64,000 nucleotides of DNA from Bradyrhizobium sp. SZCCT0231 (GCF_018130245.1 NZ_JAFCKP010000003.1:248001-312000); one strand, 5' to 3'; numbered from the stretch's first letter, positions 9,485 to 19,103 are shown. Numbers and translations are program-made. The notes: generated from the letters alone by a model not told the origin.

Positions 9485-10180
9485 ATGCTGGAAGTGAAAG
9501 ATATCAATCTCTACTATGGTGCTGCCCAAGCACTACGCGGCGTCTCGATCTCGGCAGAGCCGGGCAAGGTGACCTGCGTGCTCGGGCGCAACGGTGTCGG
9601 CAAGACCTCGCTGCTCCGCGCGATGGTCGGGCAATATCCGATCTCCTCGGGCGCGATCGTGCTCGACGGCAATGACATCACGGGCCTGAAGCCCTATGAG
9701 CGCGCGCGCAAGGGCATCGGCTTCGTGCCGCAGGGCCGCGAGATCTTTCCGCTGCTGACGGTCGAGGAGAACCTCAAGACCGGCTTCGGTCCGCTCAAGC
9801 GCGAGGACAAGCACATTCCGGACGACGTGTTCTCGCTGTTTCCGGTGCTGCAATCCATGCTCGGCCGGCGCGGCGGCGACCTCTCCGGCGGCCAGCAGCA
9901 GCAGCTCGCGATCGGCCGCGCGCTGGTGATGCGGCCAAAGCTGCTCCTGCTCGACGAGCCGACCGAGGGCATCCAGCCCTCGATCATCAAGGACATCGGC
10001 CGCGCCATCTCTTACCTGCGCAATCTCGGCAACATCGCCATCGTGCTGGTCGAACAATATCTCGACTTTGCCTGCGAACTCGGCGACAGTTTCGCGGTGA
10101 TGGATCGCGGCGCAGTGAAATTCACCTGCGACCGCGCCAATCTCGATCCCGGCGAAATCAGCCGCCAGATGGCGCTGTAA
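9485..10180 (+). CDS. urtE: urea ABC transporter ATP-binding protein UrtE
   Basis: The 231-residue LivF-like ATPase has Walker A 'GRNGVGKTS' near residue 37, 'GFVPQGREIFPLLTVEENL', the signature 'LSGGQQQQLAIGRAL', Walker B 'LLLLDEPTEGIQP' and 'IVLVEQYLDFA'. It completes the urea importer with UrtD. It is last in the transporter block and is followed after 36 bases by ureD, so import and hydrolysis are probably transcribed together despite the palindrome before it. Confidence 0.95.
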   Translation: MLEVKDINLYYGAAQALRGVSISAEPGKVTCVLGRNGVGKTSLLRAMVGQYPISSGAIVLDGNDITGLKPYERARKGIGFVPQGREIFPLLTVEENLKTGFGPLKREDKHIPDDVFSLFPVLQSMLGRRGGDLSGGQQQQLAIGRALVMRPKLLLLDEPTEGIQPSIIKDIGRAISYLRNLGNIAIVLVEQYLDFACELGDSFAVMDRGAVKFTCDRANLDPGEISRQMAL

Positions 10181-10216
10181 GCGGGAAAATCCTGCCGCGA
10201 CCGGCTGGGGAGACGG

Positions 10217-11047
10217 ATGCGCAGCGAACTGTCAGCCACGTCCACGGTATTCGAGGCGAACCGCGCTCGCGGCGCGGTGCGCTTCGACGTGCATGCGCGC
10301 GACGGCGTGACGCGGCGCGGGGCCTTGCATGAATCCGGCTCGCTCCGTGTTCGCTTTCCGTCGCCCGAAGATCAGGGCCTGTCTGGCGTGTTCGTGAACA
10401 CGGCCGGCGGAGTCGCCGGCGGAGATCGTTTCGACATCGAGATATCGGCGGCGGATAGCGCGCGATTGACACTGACCACGGCGGCTGCCGAAAAGGTCTA
10501 TCGCACGCCGGGCCCGCCGGCGCGGCTCAATGTCGCCCTGAACGTCGGCGCAGGCGCGCATTTGTCCTGGCTTCCGCAGGAGACGATACTGTTCGACCGC
10601 GCCCGCGTGCAGCGCCGCTTCGACATCGCGCTCGACGAGACGGCCTCGCTTCTGCTTTGTGAGATTGTCGTATTCGGCCGTACCGCCATGGGCGAGCGGA
10701 TGGAGCAGGGCGAATTCGTGGACCGTTGGCGGATGCGCCGCGGCGGCAAGCTGGTGTTCGCAGAAACCGTCCGGCTCGACGGCGATATCGGCGCCAAGCT
10801 TGCGCGATCCGCGGTCGCCAAAGGTGGTGCGGCGATCGGCACGGCCCTGATCGTGCCCGGCGATGAGGCACTGATCGAGCGCATCCGGGAGGCGTCGGAG
10901 TCTTTCTCCGGCGAGGTCGGAATCTCGGCATGGAATGGCTTTGCAATGGCGCGGTTCTGTGCCCAAGATGCGGCGCGCTTGCGCGCCGATATGATGGCCG
11001 TGCTGGCGCGCACGGGTGCCGCCTTGCCGCGGCTCTGGCTGAATTGA
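10217..11047 (+). CDS. ureD: urease accessory protein UreD
   Basis: The 276-residue maturation factor acts with UreF and UreG to deliver nickel to apo-urease. Family blocks seen are 'LSGVFVNTAGGVAGGDRFDI' and 'LTTAAAEKVYRTPGPPARL' in the first third, and 'LPQETILFDRARVQRRFDI' in the middle. The ATG follows a GGGGAGAC site. It precedes ureA by 37 bases, the usual ureDABC order. The name UreH is used for some orthologues. Confidence 0.93.
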   Translation: MRSELSATSTVFEANRARGAVRFDVHARDGVTRRGALHESGSLRVRFPSPEDQGLSGVFVNTAGGVAGGDRFDIEISAADSARLTLTTAAAEKVYRTPGPPARLNVALNVGAGAHLSWLPQETILFDRARVQRRFDIALDETASLLLCEIVVFGRTAMGERMEQGEFVDRWRMRRGGKLVFAETVRLDGDIGAKLARSAVAKGGAAIGTALIVPGDEALIERIREASESFSGEVGISAWNGFAMARFCAQDAARLRADMMAVLARTGAALPRLWLN

Positions 11048-11084
11048 GTGGCTGAATTGACGTGTTGAACGGAAGAGATTCTTC

Positions 11085-11387
11085 ATGAACCTGTCTCCCC
11101 GCGAAAAGGACAAGCTTCTGATCTCGATGGCGGCGATCGTGGCCCGCCGCCGGCTGGACCGCGGCGTCAAGCTCAACCATCCCGAGGCGATCGCGATCAT
11201 CTCCGATTTCATCCTCGAAGGCGCTCGCGACGGCCGCACCGTCGCCGAGCTGATGCAGTCGGGCGCACAGGTCCTCACCCGCGACCAGGTGATGCCGGGC
11301 ATTCCCGAGATGATCCACGACATCCAGGTCGAGGCGACCTTTCCGGACGGCACCAAGCTCGTCACCGTGCACGAGCCGATCAGGTAG
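11085..11387 (+). CDS. ureA: urease gamma subunit
   Basis: The 100-residue gamma subunit is full length for the three-subunit bacterial urease. It starts with the family pattern '[20 protein letters not shown]' and includes '[20 protein letters not shown]' and '[20 protein letters not shown]'. It is structural; the active site is in UreC. A GGAAGAG site precedes the ATG. The gap to ureB is 9 bases, so the subunits are made from one message. Confidence 0.97.
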   Translation: MNLSPREKDKLLISMAAIVARRRLDRGVKLNHPEAIAIISDFILEGARDGRTVAELMQSGAQVLTRDQVMPGIPEMIHDIQVEATFPDGTKLVTVHEPIR

Positions 11388-11396
11388 GAGCAGAGT

Positions 11397-11702
11397 ATGA
11401 TCCCCGGCGAACTCTTCATCCAGGACGGCGAGATCGAGCTCAATGCCGGCCGCAAGACCGTGACTCTGACGGTCGCCAATACCGGCGACCGCCCGATCCA
11501 GGTCGGCTCGCACTACCATTTCTTCGAGACCAACCCGGCCCTGAAGTTCGATCGCAAGAAGGCTCGCGGCATGCGCCTCGACATCGCCGCCGGCACCGCC
11601 GTCCGCTTCGAGCCCGGCCAGACCCGCGACGTCCAGCTCGTCGCGATGGCGGGGAAGAAGACGATTTACGGCTTCCGCGGCGACGTCATGGGGAAGCTGT
11701 GA
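11397..11702 (+). CDS. ureB: urease beta subunit
   Basis: The 101-residue beta subunit opens '[20 protein letters not shown]' and contains the diagnostic '[16 protein letters not shown]' block and '[20 protein letters not shown]'. It is full length. It normally lies directly before ureC, but here about 710 bases holding a palindrome remnant and an HD-domain gene separate them. A GGAGCAGAG site lies before the ATG. Confidence 0.97.
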   Translation: MIPGELFIQDGEIELNAGRKTVTLTVANTGDRPIQVGSHYHFFETNPALKFDRKKARGMRLDIAAGTAVRFEPGQTRDVQLVAMAGKKTIYGFRGDVMGKL

Positions 11703-11730
11703 TCCGATGTGAGGTGAGCACGCTGGTCAG

Positions 11731-11773
11731 GCTCCCTCCCCCCTTGCGGGGGAGGGTTGGGGAGAGGGGTATG
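11731..11773. repeat. remnant of a CCTCCCCC/GGGGGAGG palindrome
   Basis: CTCCCTCCCCCCTTGCGGGG, then GAGGGTTGGGGAGAGGGG, resembles the ends of the long palindrome at 55371-55527. Only one half-element is present. It sits in the gap between ureB and the HD-domain gene. Confidence 0.6.
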
Positions 11774-11841
11774 CTGGGCACTCCGACGGGAGTGATGTGG
11801 CATGTTCGCTGTGTACTCAACGGTCGGGAGGAGTGACAAGC

Positions 11842-12381
11842 ATGCTGTCCCCAATCCGCCTCGTCTCAGAAGCTGCCGAGCTCGCCGCTCACCGCCACAA
11901 CGGCATGGCGCGCAAGGGGCGCGGCAATGAACCCTATATCAATCACCTTGCCGAGGTCGCGAATCTGCTTGCGACCGCGACCGATGGCGCCGATGCCGAG
12001 CTGGTCGCGGCCGGCTGGCTGCACGATGCGATCGAGGACACCGACACCACGCGCGAGGAGCTCGCGCAGACATTCTCCGAGCGTGTTGCGTCCCTCGTCG
12101 TCGAATGCACCGACGACATGAGCCTGCCCATGGCAAAGCGACGGCAGAAGCAGATCGAGGACGCTCCGCACAAATCGCCCGGCGCCAAGCTGATCAAGAT
12201 CGCCGACAAGATCAGCAACATCGGCGCGCGCATCCAAACCGATCCGACCGCTGAAGAGCGCGACGACCTCGCCGACTACAGCGACTGGGCCACGCAGGTC
12301 GCGGCGGGTTGCCGCGGCGGCAATGCGTGGCTCGACGAGAAATTCGATGATGCCGTGAAAGCAGCGAGAGCCTTGCTGTGA
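11842..12381 (+). CDS. HD-domain phosphohydrolase, small alarmone hydrolase-like
   Basis: The 179-residue protein is a stand-alone HD domain of the SpoT/MESH1 hydrolase type. His in 'INHLAEVANLL' near residue 34, the HD..ED signature 'GWLHDAIEDTDT' near 57-68 and the late Asp in 'KLIKIADKISNI' near 117 are all present; no synthetase domain is attached. Such small proteins hydrolyse (p)ppGpp or related nucleotides in other organisms; the substrate here is an inference. The ATG follows GGGAGGAG. It lies between ureB and ureC on the same strand, which ties it to urease expression by position, though no functional link is known. Confidence 0.8.
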   Translation: MLSPIRLVSEAAELAAHRHNGMARKGRGNEPYINHLAEVANLLATATDGADAELVAAGWLHDAIEDTDTTREELAQTFSERVASLVVECTDDMSLPMAKRRQKQIEDAPHKSPGAKLIKIADKISNIGARIQTDPTAEERDDLADYSDWATQVAAGCRGGNAWLDEKFDDAVKAARALL

Positions 12382-12415
12382 ATAGCCAAACATTCAATCG
12401 CAAACGGGGCTTGTG

Positions 12416-14131
12416 ATGTCCGTCAAAATAAAACGTTCCGTCTATGCCGACATGTTCGGCCCGACCACCGGCGACAAGGTGCGGCTGGCCGACACAGACC
12501 TCATCATCGAGGTCGAGAAGGATTTCACCACTTACGGCGAGGAGGTGAAGTTCGGCGGCGGCAAGGTGATCCGCGACGGTATGGGGCAGTCGCAGGTCAC
12601 CAACAGGCAGGGCGCGGCCGACACCGTCATCACCAACGCGCTGATCGTCGATCACTGGGGTATCGTGAAGGCCGACGTCGCCATCAAGGACGGCATGATT
12701 TCGGCGATCGGCAAGGCCGGCAATCCCGACATCCAGCCCGGCGTCACCATCATCATCGGTCCCGGCACCGACGTCATCGCGGGCGAAGGAAAAATCCTCA
12801 CCGCCGGCGGCTTCGACAGCCACATTCATTTCATCTGCCCGCAGCAGATCGAGCACGCGCTGATGTCAGGCGTCACCTCGATGCTGGGCGGCGGCACAGG
12901 CCCGTCGCACGGCACCTTCGCCACCACCTGCACGCCGGGACCGTGGCACATGGGGCGGATGATCCAGTCGTTCGATGCCTTCCCGGTCAATCTCGGCATC
13001 TCCGGCAAGGGTAACGCCTCGCGGCCCGCCGCGTTGGTCGAGATGATCAAGGCCGGCGCCTGCGCGCTGAAGCTGCACGAGGATTGGGGCACCACGCCGG
13101 CCGCGATCGACAACTGCCTGTCGGTCGCCGACGATCACGACATCCAGGTGATGATCCACTCCGACACGCTGAACGAATCCGGGTTCGTCGAGGACACCAT
13201 CAAGGCGTTCAAGGGCCGCACCATCCATGCCTTCCACACCGAAGGCGCCGGCGGCGGCCACGCCCCCGATATCATAAAGGTCGCCGGCCTGAAGAACGTG
13301 CTGCCGTCCTCGACCAATCCGACGCGGCCCTTCACCCGCAACACCATCGACGAGCATCTGGACATGCTGATGGTGTGCCACCACCTCGATCCCTCCATCG
13401 CCGAAGACCTGGCGTTCGCCGAGAGCCGCATCCGCAAGGAGACGATCGCGGCCGAAGACATCCTGCACGACCTCGGCGCGCTCTCGATGATGTCCTCGGA
13501 CTCCCAGGCCATGGGCCGCCTCGGCGAGGTCATCATCCGGACCTGGCAGACCGCCGACAAGATGAAGAAGCAGCGCGGGTCCCTGCCGCAGGACAAGGGC
13601 AAGGACAACGACAATTTCCGCGTCAAGCGCTACATCGCCAAATACACCATCAACCCCGCGATCGCGCACGGCGTGTCGAAGCTGATCGGCTCGGTCGAGA
13701 AGGGCAAGCTCGCCGATCTCGTGCTGTGGTCGCCGGCCTTCTTCGGCGTCAAGCCGGACTGCATCGTCAAGGGCGGCACCATCGTCGCAGCGCCCATGGG
13801 CGATCCCAACGCCTCGATCCCGACGCCGCAACCGGTGCACTACCAGCCGATGTTCGGCGCGTTCGGCAAGGCGCGCACCGCGTCCTCGGTCGTCTTCACC
13901 TCGAAGGCCGCAGTCACCGGCGGCCTGGCGCGAAAGCTCGGCATCGAGAAGAAGCTCTATGCGGTCCAGAACACCCGCGGCAAGATCTCCAAGAAGAGCA
14001 TGATCCACAACGACGCCACGCCCAATATCGAGGTCGATCCGGAGACCTACGAGGTTCGCGCCGATGGCGAGCTGTTGACCTGCGCGCCCGCCGAGGTGCT
14101 GCCGATGGCGCAGCGATATTTCATGTACTGA
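12416..14131 (+). CDS. ureC: urease alpha (catalytic) subunit
   Basis: The 571-residue subunit carries the dinickel active site that hydrolyses urea to ammonia and carbamate. Seen are '[11 protein letters not shown]' (nickel His pair), the carbamylated Lys in '[14 protein letters not shown]', the nickel His regions '[10 protein letters not shown]' and '[17 protein letters not shown]', and the mobile-flap '[12 protein letters not shown]' with the catalytic His. Length is normal (about 570). I chose ATG at 12416 ([17 protein letters not shown]) over a GTG one codon earlier. The nickel ligands are intact, so the enzyme should be active. Confidence 0.97.
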   Translation: MSVKIKRSVYADMFGPTTGDKVRLADTDLIIEVEKDFTTYGEEVKFGGGKVIRDGMGQSQVTNRQGAADTVITNALIVDHWGIVKADVAIKDGMISAIGKAGNPDIQPGVTIIIGPGTDVIAGEGKILTAGGFDSHIHFICPQQIEHALMSGVTSMLGGGTGPSHGTFATTCTPGPWHMGRMIQSFDAFPVNLGISGKGNASRPAALVEMIKAGACALKLHEDWGTTPAAIDNCLSVADDHDIQVMIHSDTLNESGFVEDTIKAFKGRTIHAFHTEGAGGGHAPDIIKVAGLKNVLPSSTNPTRPFTRNTIDEHLDMLMVCHHLDPSIAEDLAFAESRIRKETIAAEDILHDLGALSMMSSDSQAMGRLGEVIIRTWQTADKMKKQRGSLPQDKGKDNDNFRVKRYIAKYTINPAIAHGVSKLIGSVEKGKLADLVLWSPAFFGVKPDCIVKGGTIVAAPMGDPNASIPTPQPVHYQPMFGAFGKARTASSVVFTSKAAVTGGLARKLGIEKKLYAVQNTRGKISKKSMIHNDATPNIEVDPETYEVRADGELLTCAPAEVLPMAQRYFMY

Positions 14132-14272
14132 AATAGCGCCTCGACGCATGTCCAAGGAGGAAAGTCCCACCGCGTGTCCGGGGACGGCTTTTCGGTTTTG
14201 CGTTCGGTCCCGGCTGGTCTAATGTCCCGCCCGGTATCGTAACCCTTAGAAGAAAAGCCGGGAGGATTTCTC

Positions 14273-14572
14273 GTGATCTACGTCGTTGCCACCCTGACCA
14301 TCAAGCCCGAGACACGCGCCGAATTCATCGCGGCCGCCACCGCCTGCATCAAGGAGACGCGGAAGGAGCCCGGCAACATCGCCTATGATCTGCACGAAAG
14401 CGTCACCGATCCCGCCAAGATGGTGTTCGTCGAGCAGTGGGAGAATGCCGAGGCGCTGGTGCCGCATCGTGGCATGGAGCACATGAAGACGTTCGGCCGC
14501 GTCGCGGTGAAGTGCTTCACGGCACCGCCGAAAATCGAGGTGATCACGCCCGAGAAGGTCGAGACACGGTAA
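14273..14572 (+). CDS. ABM-domain antibiotic biosynthesis monooxygenase-like protein
   Basis: The 99-residue product matches the YgiN-like quinol monooxygenase family: '[20 protein letters not shown]' start, '[16 protein letters not shown]' and '[20 protein letters not shown]' in the middle, and a C-terminal Lys/Glu tail. These small dimeric ferredoxin-like folds act on quinols or similar small molecules without cofactor; the substrate here is unknown. It starts at GTG with a strong GGAGG site. It sits in the urease cluster between ureC and ureE, 13 bases before ureE, so it is probably co-expressed; a urease role is not established. Confidence 0.82.
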   Translation: MIYVVATLTIKPETRAEFIAAATACIKETRKEPGNIAYDLHESVTDPAKMVFVEQWENAEALVPHRGMEHMKTFGRVAVKCFTAPPKIEVITPEKVETR

Positions 14573-14585
14573 CGAGGTAAGACGC

Positions 14586-15167
14586 ATGATCCGGGCGACG
14601 CAGGTCAAGGGACAGCACCGCTTCACGGAAGCGCCAGCGGACACGGTCGTGCTCGATTTCGACGACCGGCATCGCCGACGCATGGCGATGACGGGCACGC
14701 GGGGGCTCGAATTCCTGCTCGACCTGGAGCATGCCGTTGCGCTGCGGGGCGGCGATGCACTGGTGCTGGAGGACGGAAGGCTGATCGAGGTGGTGGCGGC
14801 GCCCGAGCCGCTGCTGGAGATCCGCGGTCGCGATCCGCACCACCTCATTCGCGTCGGCTGGCATCTCGGCAACCGTCATCTGCCGACGCAGATCATGGCC
14901 AAGGCCTTGCGCATCCGCCGCGATCACGTCATCGAGGCCATGGTGAAGGGTCTCGGCGCACGCGTGATCGAGATCGAGGCGCCGTTCGATCCCGAGGGCG
15001 GCGCCTACGCCGACGCCGGTCATGCGCATGGGCACGATGACCATGCGCACCACGATCGCGGCGATCACCACCACGACCATGGCCACGAGCACCACCATCA
15101 CCACGACGAGCATTGCGACCATCCCGACCATCACCACGGCCACAAGCATGCTCATGACCACAAATGA
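14586..15167 (+). CDS. ureE: urease accessory protein UreE (nickel metallochaperone)
   Basis: The 193-residue nickel chaperone has an N-terminal peptide-binding domain (to about residue 75), a metal-binding domain with '[20 protein letters not shown]', and a spectacular C-terminal tail in which 25 of the last 48 residues are His, interspersed with Asp, Gly and one Cys. The tail binds and stores nickel in family members such as Klebsiella UreE. Its last 14 bases overlap the start of ureF, coupling the two. A GAGG site lies before the ATG. Confidence 0.95.
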   Translation: MIRATQVKGQHRFTEAPADTVVLDFDDRHRRRMAMTGTRGLEFLLDLEHAVALRGGDALVLEDGRLIEVVAAPEPLLEIRGRDPHHLIRVGWHLGNRHLPTQIMAKALRIRRDHVIEAMVKGLGARVIEIEAPFDPEGGAYADAGHAHGHDDHAHHDRGDHHHDHGHEHHHHHDEHCDHPDHHHGHKHAHDHK

Positions 15168-15876
15168 GCCGGTCGGAGCCGGTGCCCTCGCCGAGGGTGA
15201 GGCGGCGGCGCTCTACCGGCTGATGACCTGGCTGTCGCCGGCGTTCCCGGTCGGCGGTTTCTCCTATTCCAGCGGCCTCGAATGGGCGGTCGAGGCGGGC
15301 GACATCACCGACGCGACGACGCTGGCGGATTGGCTCGATGCGATGCTCGGCGACGGCTCCGGCTTTTGTGACGCGACGTTTCTGGTCCACGCCTATCGCG
15401 CCACGGAAGCGGACGAGACGACCGCTTTGAACGAGATCGCCGAGCTCGCGAGCGCCTTCGTGCCGTCGCGCGAGCGGCAACTGGAGACGACCTCGCAGGG
15501 CCGCGCCTTCATCGACATCGCCCGCGCCGCGTGGGATGCCGACGGACTCGATGCCACGGTCGCGGCATGCAGCACGCCGCTGGTCTATCCGGTCGCCGTC
15601 GGTGTGGTCGCAGCTAAGCACGCCGTGCCGCTGGCGCCGACGCTGCACGCCTTCCTGCATGCGCTGGTCTCGAACTGGATTTCCGCGGCCAGCCGGCTCA
15701 TTCCGCTCGGCCAGACCGATGGCCAGCGCGTTCTGGTGAGGCTGGAAGCCGCCGTCGCCGCGACCGCCAATCGCGCGCTGAACGCGGCGTTGGACGATCT
15801 CGGCAGCGCGACCTTCCGCGCCGATCTCGCCAGCTTGCGCCACGAGACGCAATATACGCGGCTGTTTCGGTCGTGA
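15154..15876 (+). CDS. ureF: urease accessory protein UreF
   Basis: The 240-residue maturation factor forms the UreD-UreF-UreG complex and gates the UreG GTPase. Family blocks are '[20 protein letters not shown]' with '[19 protein letters not shown]' near the N-terminus and '[17 protein letters not shown]' towards the C-terminus. The reading frame is open further upstream inside the His-rich part of ureE, where it would give an unlikely Thr/Ile-rich leader; the ATG at 15154 gives a normal length. It overlaps ureE and precedes ureG by 40 bases. Confidence 0.93.
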   Translation: MTTNEPVGAGALAEGEAAALYRLMTWLSPAFPVGGFSYSSGLEWAVEAGDITDATTLADWLDAMLGDGSGFCDATFLVHAYRATEADETTALNEIAELASAFVPSRERQLETTSQGRAFIDIARAAWDADGLDATVAACSTPLVYPVAVGVVAAKHAVPLAPTLHAFLHALVSNWISAASRLIPLGQTDGQRVLVRLEAAVAATANRALNAALDDLGSATFRADLASLRHETQYTRLFRS

Positions 15877-15916
15877 TCCCGTGCGGCCTTCAACCTATCG
15901 AGAGTGAGCGAGCTAC

Positions 15917-16540
15917 ATGTCGAAATCTCACGGCCCCTTGCGTGTCGGCGTCGGCGGCCCGGTCGGATCGGGCAAGACCGCGCTGATGGACCTGCTCTGC
16001 AAGACCATGCGCGAGCGCTATGACATTGCGGCGATCACCAACGACATCTACACCAAATGGGATGCCGAGTTCCTCGTACGTTCGGGATCGCTGACGCCGG
16101 ATCGCATCGCCGGCGTCGAGACCGGCGGCTGCCCGCACACCGCGATCCGCGAGGATGCCTCGATGAACCTTGCCGCGGTCGCGGACATGCGCGCCAAGTT
16201 TCCCGGACTTGATCTCGTGCTGATCGAGTCCGGCGGCGACAATCTCGCTGCCACTTTTTCCCCGGAGCTGGCCGACCTCACCATCTACGTCATCGACGTC
16301 GCCGCCGGCGACAAGATCCCGTCCAAGGGCGGCCCCGGCATCACCCGGTCCGACCTCCTGGTCATCAACAAGACCGACCTCGCGCCCCATGTCGGCGCCT
16401 CCCTGGAGAAGATGGAGACGGACGCCAGGCGCATGCGCGGCGAGCGGCCCTTCGTCATGACCAACCTGAAGAAAAGCGAGGGGCTCGACCGGATCGTCGG
16501 CTTCATCGAGGCCAAAGGCGGCCTGAAACGGCAGGGCTGA
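15917..16540 (+). CDS. ureG: urease accessory GTPase UreG
   Basis: The 207-residue GTPase powers nickel insertion into urease. It shows P-loop '[18 protein letters not shown]' near residues 10-27, the metal-binding 'CPH' in '[17 protein letters not shown]', '[19 protein letters not shown]', and the G4 motif '[10 protein letters not shown]'. Length and motifs are standard (SIMIBI class). It is the last urease gene; no obvious terminator follows it. Confidence 0.96.
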   Translation: MSKSHGPLRVGVGGPVGSGKTALMDLLCKTMRERYDIAAITNDIYTKWDAEFLVRSGSLTPDRIAGVETGGCPHTAIREDASMNLAAVADMRAKFPGLDLVLIESGGDNLAATFSPELADLTIYVIDVAAGDKIPSKGGPGITRSDLLVINKTDLAPHVGASLEKMETDARRMRGERPFVMTNLKKSEGLDRIVGFIEAKGGLKRQG

Positions 16541-16806
16541 CCGGACGCGACCACTTGGCGCAGGCGTTTTTCGCCGTTAACGCCCGGGCAACGCCGCAAC
16601 CGCGGAACAAATTTCGGACACGGCGATTAACTACCTCCAGCGCCCGGGGGCGAATTCATCCCGTCCAGACCATCGGCCGGGCGGATTAAGCTTTTCAGGC
16701 GACCCAAGTTGCGTACTGATGCCTCCTCCTCCATTATCTCCGCCACTGGGGTTGACCCTGTTTCGGCACATGGCCGTTCGAGCGGCGTTCATATGCTCTG
16801 TGTTTA

Positions 16807-18498
16807 TTGCCGACCTCCTGCTTTCGCCTGAGTAGTCGCGTGGTCAGGCTGGGTTTCATTATCGGCTTCATCGCTCTGCTCGGGGTCCTGCTCTCCGGGC
16901 TTGCAGCCTATCGCGTCCACGACCAGGAGCTGGCGCTGGATCGTATCGCGCTCGCGCGTGCGATCGACGTTCATGCGAGCCTGGTTCAGGACCGCCTCAC
17001 CGAGCGGGAGCTGCTCGCGCGTGTCGCCTCGGGCCTGTTCCGCGCGCCATCCGTGATCAAGCCGAACGTGCTGGAGCCGCTGCGCTCGGCGATCTACGCC
17101 TTCAAGACCGATTTCGTGGTGGCCGGCTGGATCGCCCGGCTGAAGCCGAACGAGCTTGCGGCGGCGCAAGCCGCCATCGCCGGCGCCGGCTTCCCAAATC
17201 CGCAGATTCGCTCCTATGACGACAAGCCGATCAATCCGGCCGAAATCACTCAGCCGATCGACGTGTTGATGGACCTCGAGCCACGCAGCAACGAGACCAA
17301 GACGCTGCCCGGCCGCAGCTACGATCAGGATCCGATTCGCAGTGCGATGCTGACGCGTGCGCGCGCCGATAAGAGGTCGGTTGCCTCGGACCCGGTGCCG
17401 TTGATCCGCGGAAACGGGGCGGTCGGCATCATCGTGGCTGCGCCCGTCATCCCCGAGGGAGCAACGGAGCCGGCCGGGTTCGTCACATTTTCCTACGAGC
17501 TCGCCTCGCTGATGCTGACCAATGACGACATGTCGTTGTTCGCGGTCGCGCTTAGGGATCCGCGCAAGGAAGGCGGCGAGCTGATCGCCAACGACCAGGG
17601 CGTGGTCTCGACGCGTATGGCGGCGGACGGGCCGGCGCCGTCGGCGACGCGCACGGTGAGCTTCGGCGGCCGTGATTGGCAGCTCGGATATTACGCAAAG
17701 ACCAACTCGATGCGCCGCGCCGAGCAGACCGCGATCATCGTGGCGGCGATCGGCTTTGCGATCACGGCAATGGTGTGCGGCCTGTTCGGTTATGTCGCCT
17801 ACAACAATCTGCGGCTCAGCCGGGAGATCCAGGTCAGAATCGGCTTCGAACGCCGGCTGACCGCCGTGATCGACGAGCTCAACCACCGCGTCAAGAACAT
17901 CCTGGCGGTGATCCAGTCGATCGTGACGCGCACCTTGCGCCACGGCTCGGACATCGACACCGCGCGCGAGCTCCTGATCGGGCGCATCCACGCCATGTCC
18001 AACGTGGTCTCGCTGCTCAGCGAGAGCCAGTGGCAGGGCGTCAAGCTGAAGGGCCTGTTCGAGGCGCGCGCCATCCCGCATGCCGACCGCATCGCCGTCA
18101 CCGGTCCTGATATCGCGGTCAGCGCACGCGCGGCGCAGAGCCTGTCGCTGCTGTTCTTCGAGCTTGCCTCGCATTCCGACGAGGGGCTGTCGCTGGTTGG
18201 AAAGCATCCGCATATCACCGCCGCCTGGACGGTGACGGGCGAGGACGGCGACGAGGTCTTCCATTTCCGCTGGGAGGAGTTCAACACCAGCGAGGCGACG
18301 CGCCGGCCCGATTCCGATTTCGGCCTGATCCTGCTCGACCGCGTCGCGCCCGAGGCGTTAGGGGGCACCGCCAAGCGCTTCTTCACCGACGTCTCCTACG
18401 TCTATGAATTGACCGCGCCGATGGAGACGGTGGTCGACATGTCCGAGCGCGACCGCACGGACAAGATCTCGGCCCCGGTCAGGCCTGTGCGCAGCTAA
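16807..18498 (+). CDS. CHASE-domain sensor histidine kinase of the HWE/HisKA_2 type, catalytic domain degenerate
   Basis: About 563 residues: membrane helix near 11-35, periplasmic CHASE sensor domain to about 300, second membrane helix at about 310-335, then a HisKA_2/HWE-like cytoplasmic part. The phospho-acceptor block 'LNHRVKNILAVIQSIVTR' is intact. The ATP-binding N-box, normally ELATNA, reads 'FELASHSDEGL' and lacks the Asn; the 'WEE' remnant of the HWE motif is kept but the following Gly-Pro is lost. It may be phosphorylated by another kinase or not signal by phosphate at all. The start is uncertain: TTG 16807 or GTG 16840. No response regulator is adjacent. Confidence 0.85.
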   Translation: MPTSCFRLSSRVVRLGFIIGFIALLGVLLSGLAAYRVHDQELALDRIALARAIDVHASLVQDRLTERELLARVASGLFRAPSVIKPNVLEPLRSAIYAFKTDFVVAGWIARLKPNELAAAQAAIAGAGFPNPQIRSYDDKPINPAEITQPIDVLMDLEPRSNETKTLPGRSYDQDPIRSAMLTRARADKRSVASDPVPLIRGNGAVGIIVAAPVIPEGATEPAGFVTFSYELASLMLTNDDMSLFAVALRDPRKEGGELIANDQGVVSTRMAADGPAPSATRTVSFGGRDWQLGYYAKTNSMRRAEQTAIIVAAIGFAITAMVCGLFGYVAYNNLRLSREIQVRIGFERRLTAVIDELNHRVKNILAVIQSIVTRTLRHGSDIDTARELLIGRIHAMSNVVSLLSESQWQGVKLKGLFEARAIPHADRIAVTGPDIAVSARAAQSLSLLFFELASHSDEGLSLVGKHPHITAAWTVTGEDGDEVFHFRWEEFNTSEATRRPDSDFGLILLDRVAPEALGGTAKRFFTDVSYVYELTAPMETVVDMSERDRTDKISAPVRPVRS

Positions 18499-19103
18499 CC
18501 CTTCGGCCGCAACACGAGGTCGACGAGGTTACGCGCGTAAGCCGGCGTGACCGGCGCGATGCCGAAAACGTAGCGATAGAACAGGCTGCCATAGATCGCG
18601 TCGTAGAGATCTTCAGGAGGCCCCCCGACCAGAATGCTGCCATCCTTCTGGCCCGCGGCGATCATCTCGACCAGCGCGTCGCGGCGGAATTGCAGATAGC
18701 GCGCGTAGAACAGCTCTGCCGAGCCGGTCTTGGAGATGCATTCGGAGATGACGGCGAGCTGCACCTTGCCGAATTCGCCCTGGAGTGCCTCGGCATAGGC
18801 CGCCGCATGGCGGCGCGTGCGCGCCGCGGGGCTGCCGGAGCTCGCCGGCGGCAGCGGCAGCATCTGCGCGGCGTGGTGAAGAAAGGCGTCGATCAAGAGC
18901 GCCTCGCGGGACGGCCACCATTTGTAGATCGTCATCTTGGAGACGCTGGAGTGCCGCGCGACCGCGTCGATGGTGGTGGCGGCAAGGCCGGTGGAGGCCA
19001 TCAGCGCATAGGCGCTTTCGAGAATGGCGTTGCTGGTCTCGATCGACCTCGGCCGGCCGCGCCGGGGCGCGCTGTCAGCCTCGTCACCCCCGCCTTTCGC
19101 CAT
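18495..19103 (-). CDS. TetR-family transcriptional regulator
   Basis: About 202 residues from the ATG giving MAKGGGDEAD; a start 36 bases earlier is possible. After a basic stretch ending 'RRGRPRS', the helix-turn-helix 'TTIDAVARHSSVSKMTIYKW' is a textbook TetR DNA-binding domain. The C-terminal 'LYDAIYGSLFYRYVFGIAPV' is of the AefR/RutR-like ligand domain type. Ligand and target are unknown. It converges with the upstream kinase gene, their stop codons sharing two bases. No divergent partner lies beside it, because the opgC gene ends some 200 bases upstream. Confidence 0.9.
   Translation of the reverse strand: MAKGGGDEADSAPRRGRPRSIETSNAILESAYALMASTGLAATTIDAVARHSSVSKMTIYKWWPSREALLIDAFLHHAAQMLPLPPASSGSPAARTRRHAAAYAEALQGEFGKVQLAVISECISKTGSAELFYARYLQFRRDALVEMIAAGQKDGSILVGGPPEDLYDAIYGSLFYRYVFGIAPVTPAYARNLVDLVLRPKG

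Noticed and set aside
11842-12381. HD-domain gene as a horizontally acquired cassette
   Set aside because: GC content and codon use look like the neighbours; apart from a palindrome remnant nothing marks an insertion.
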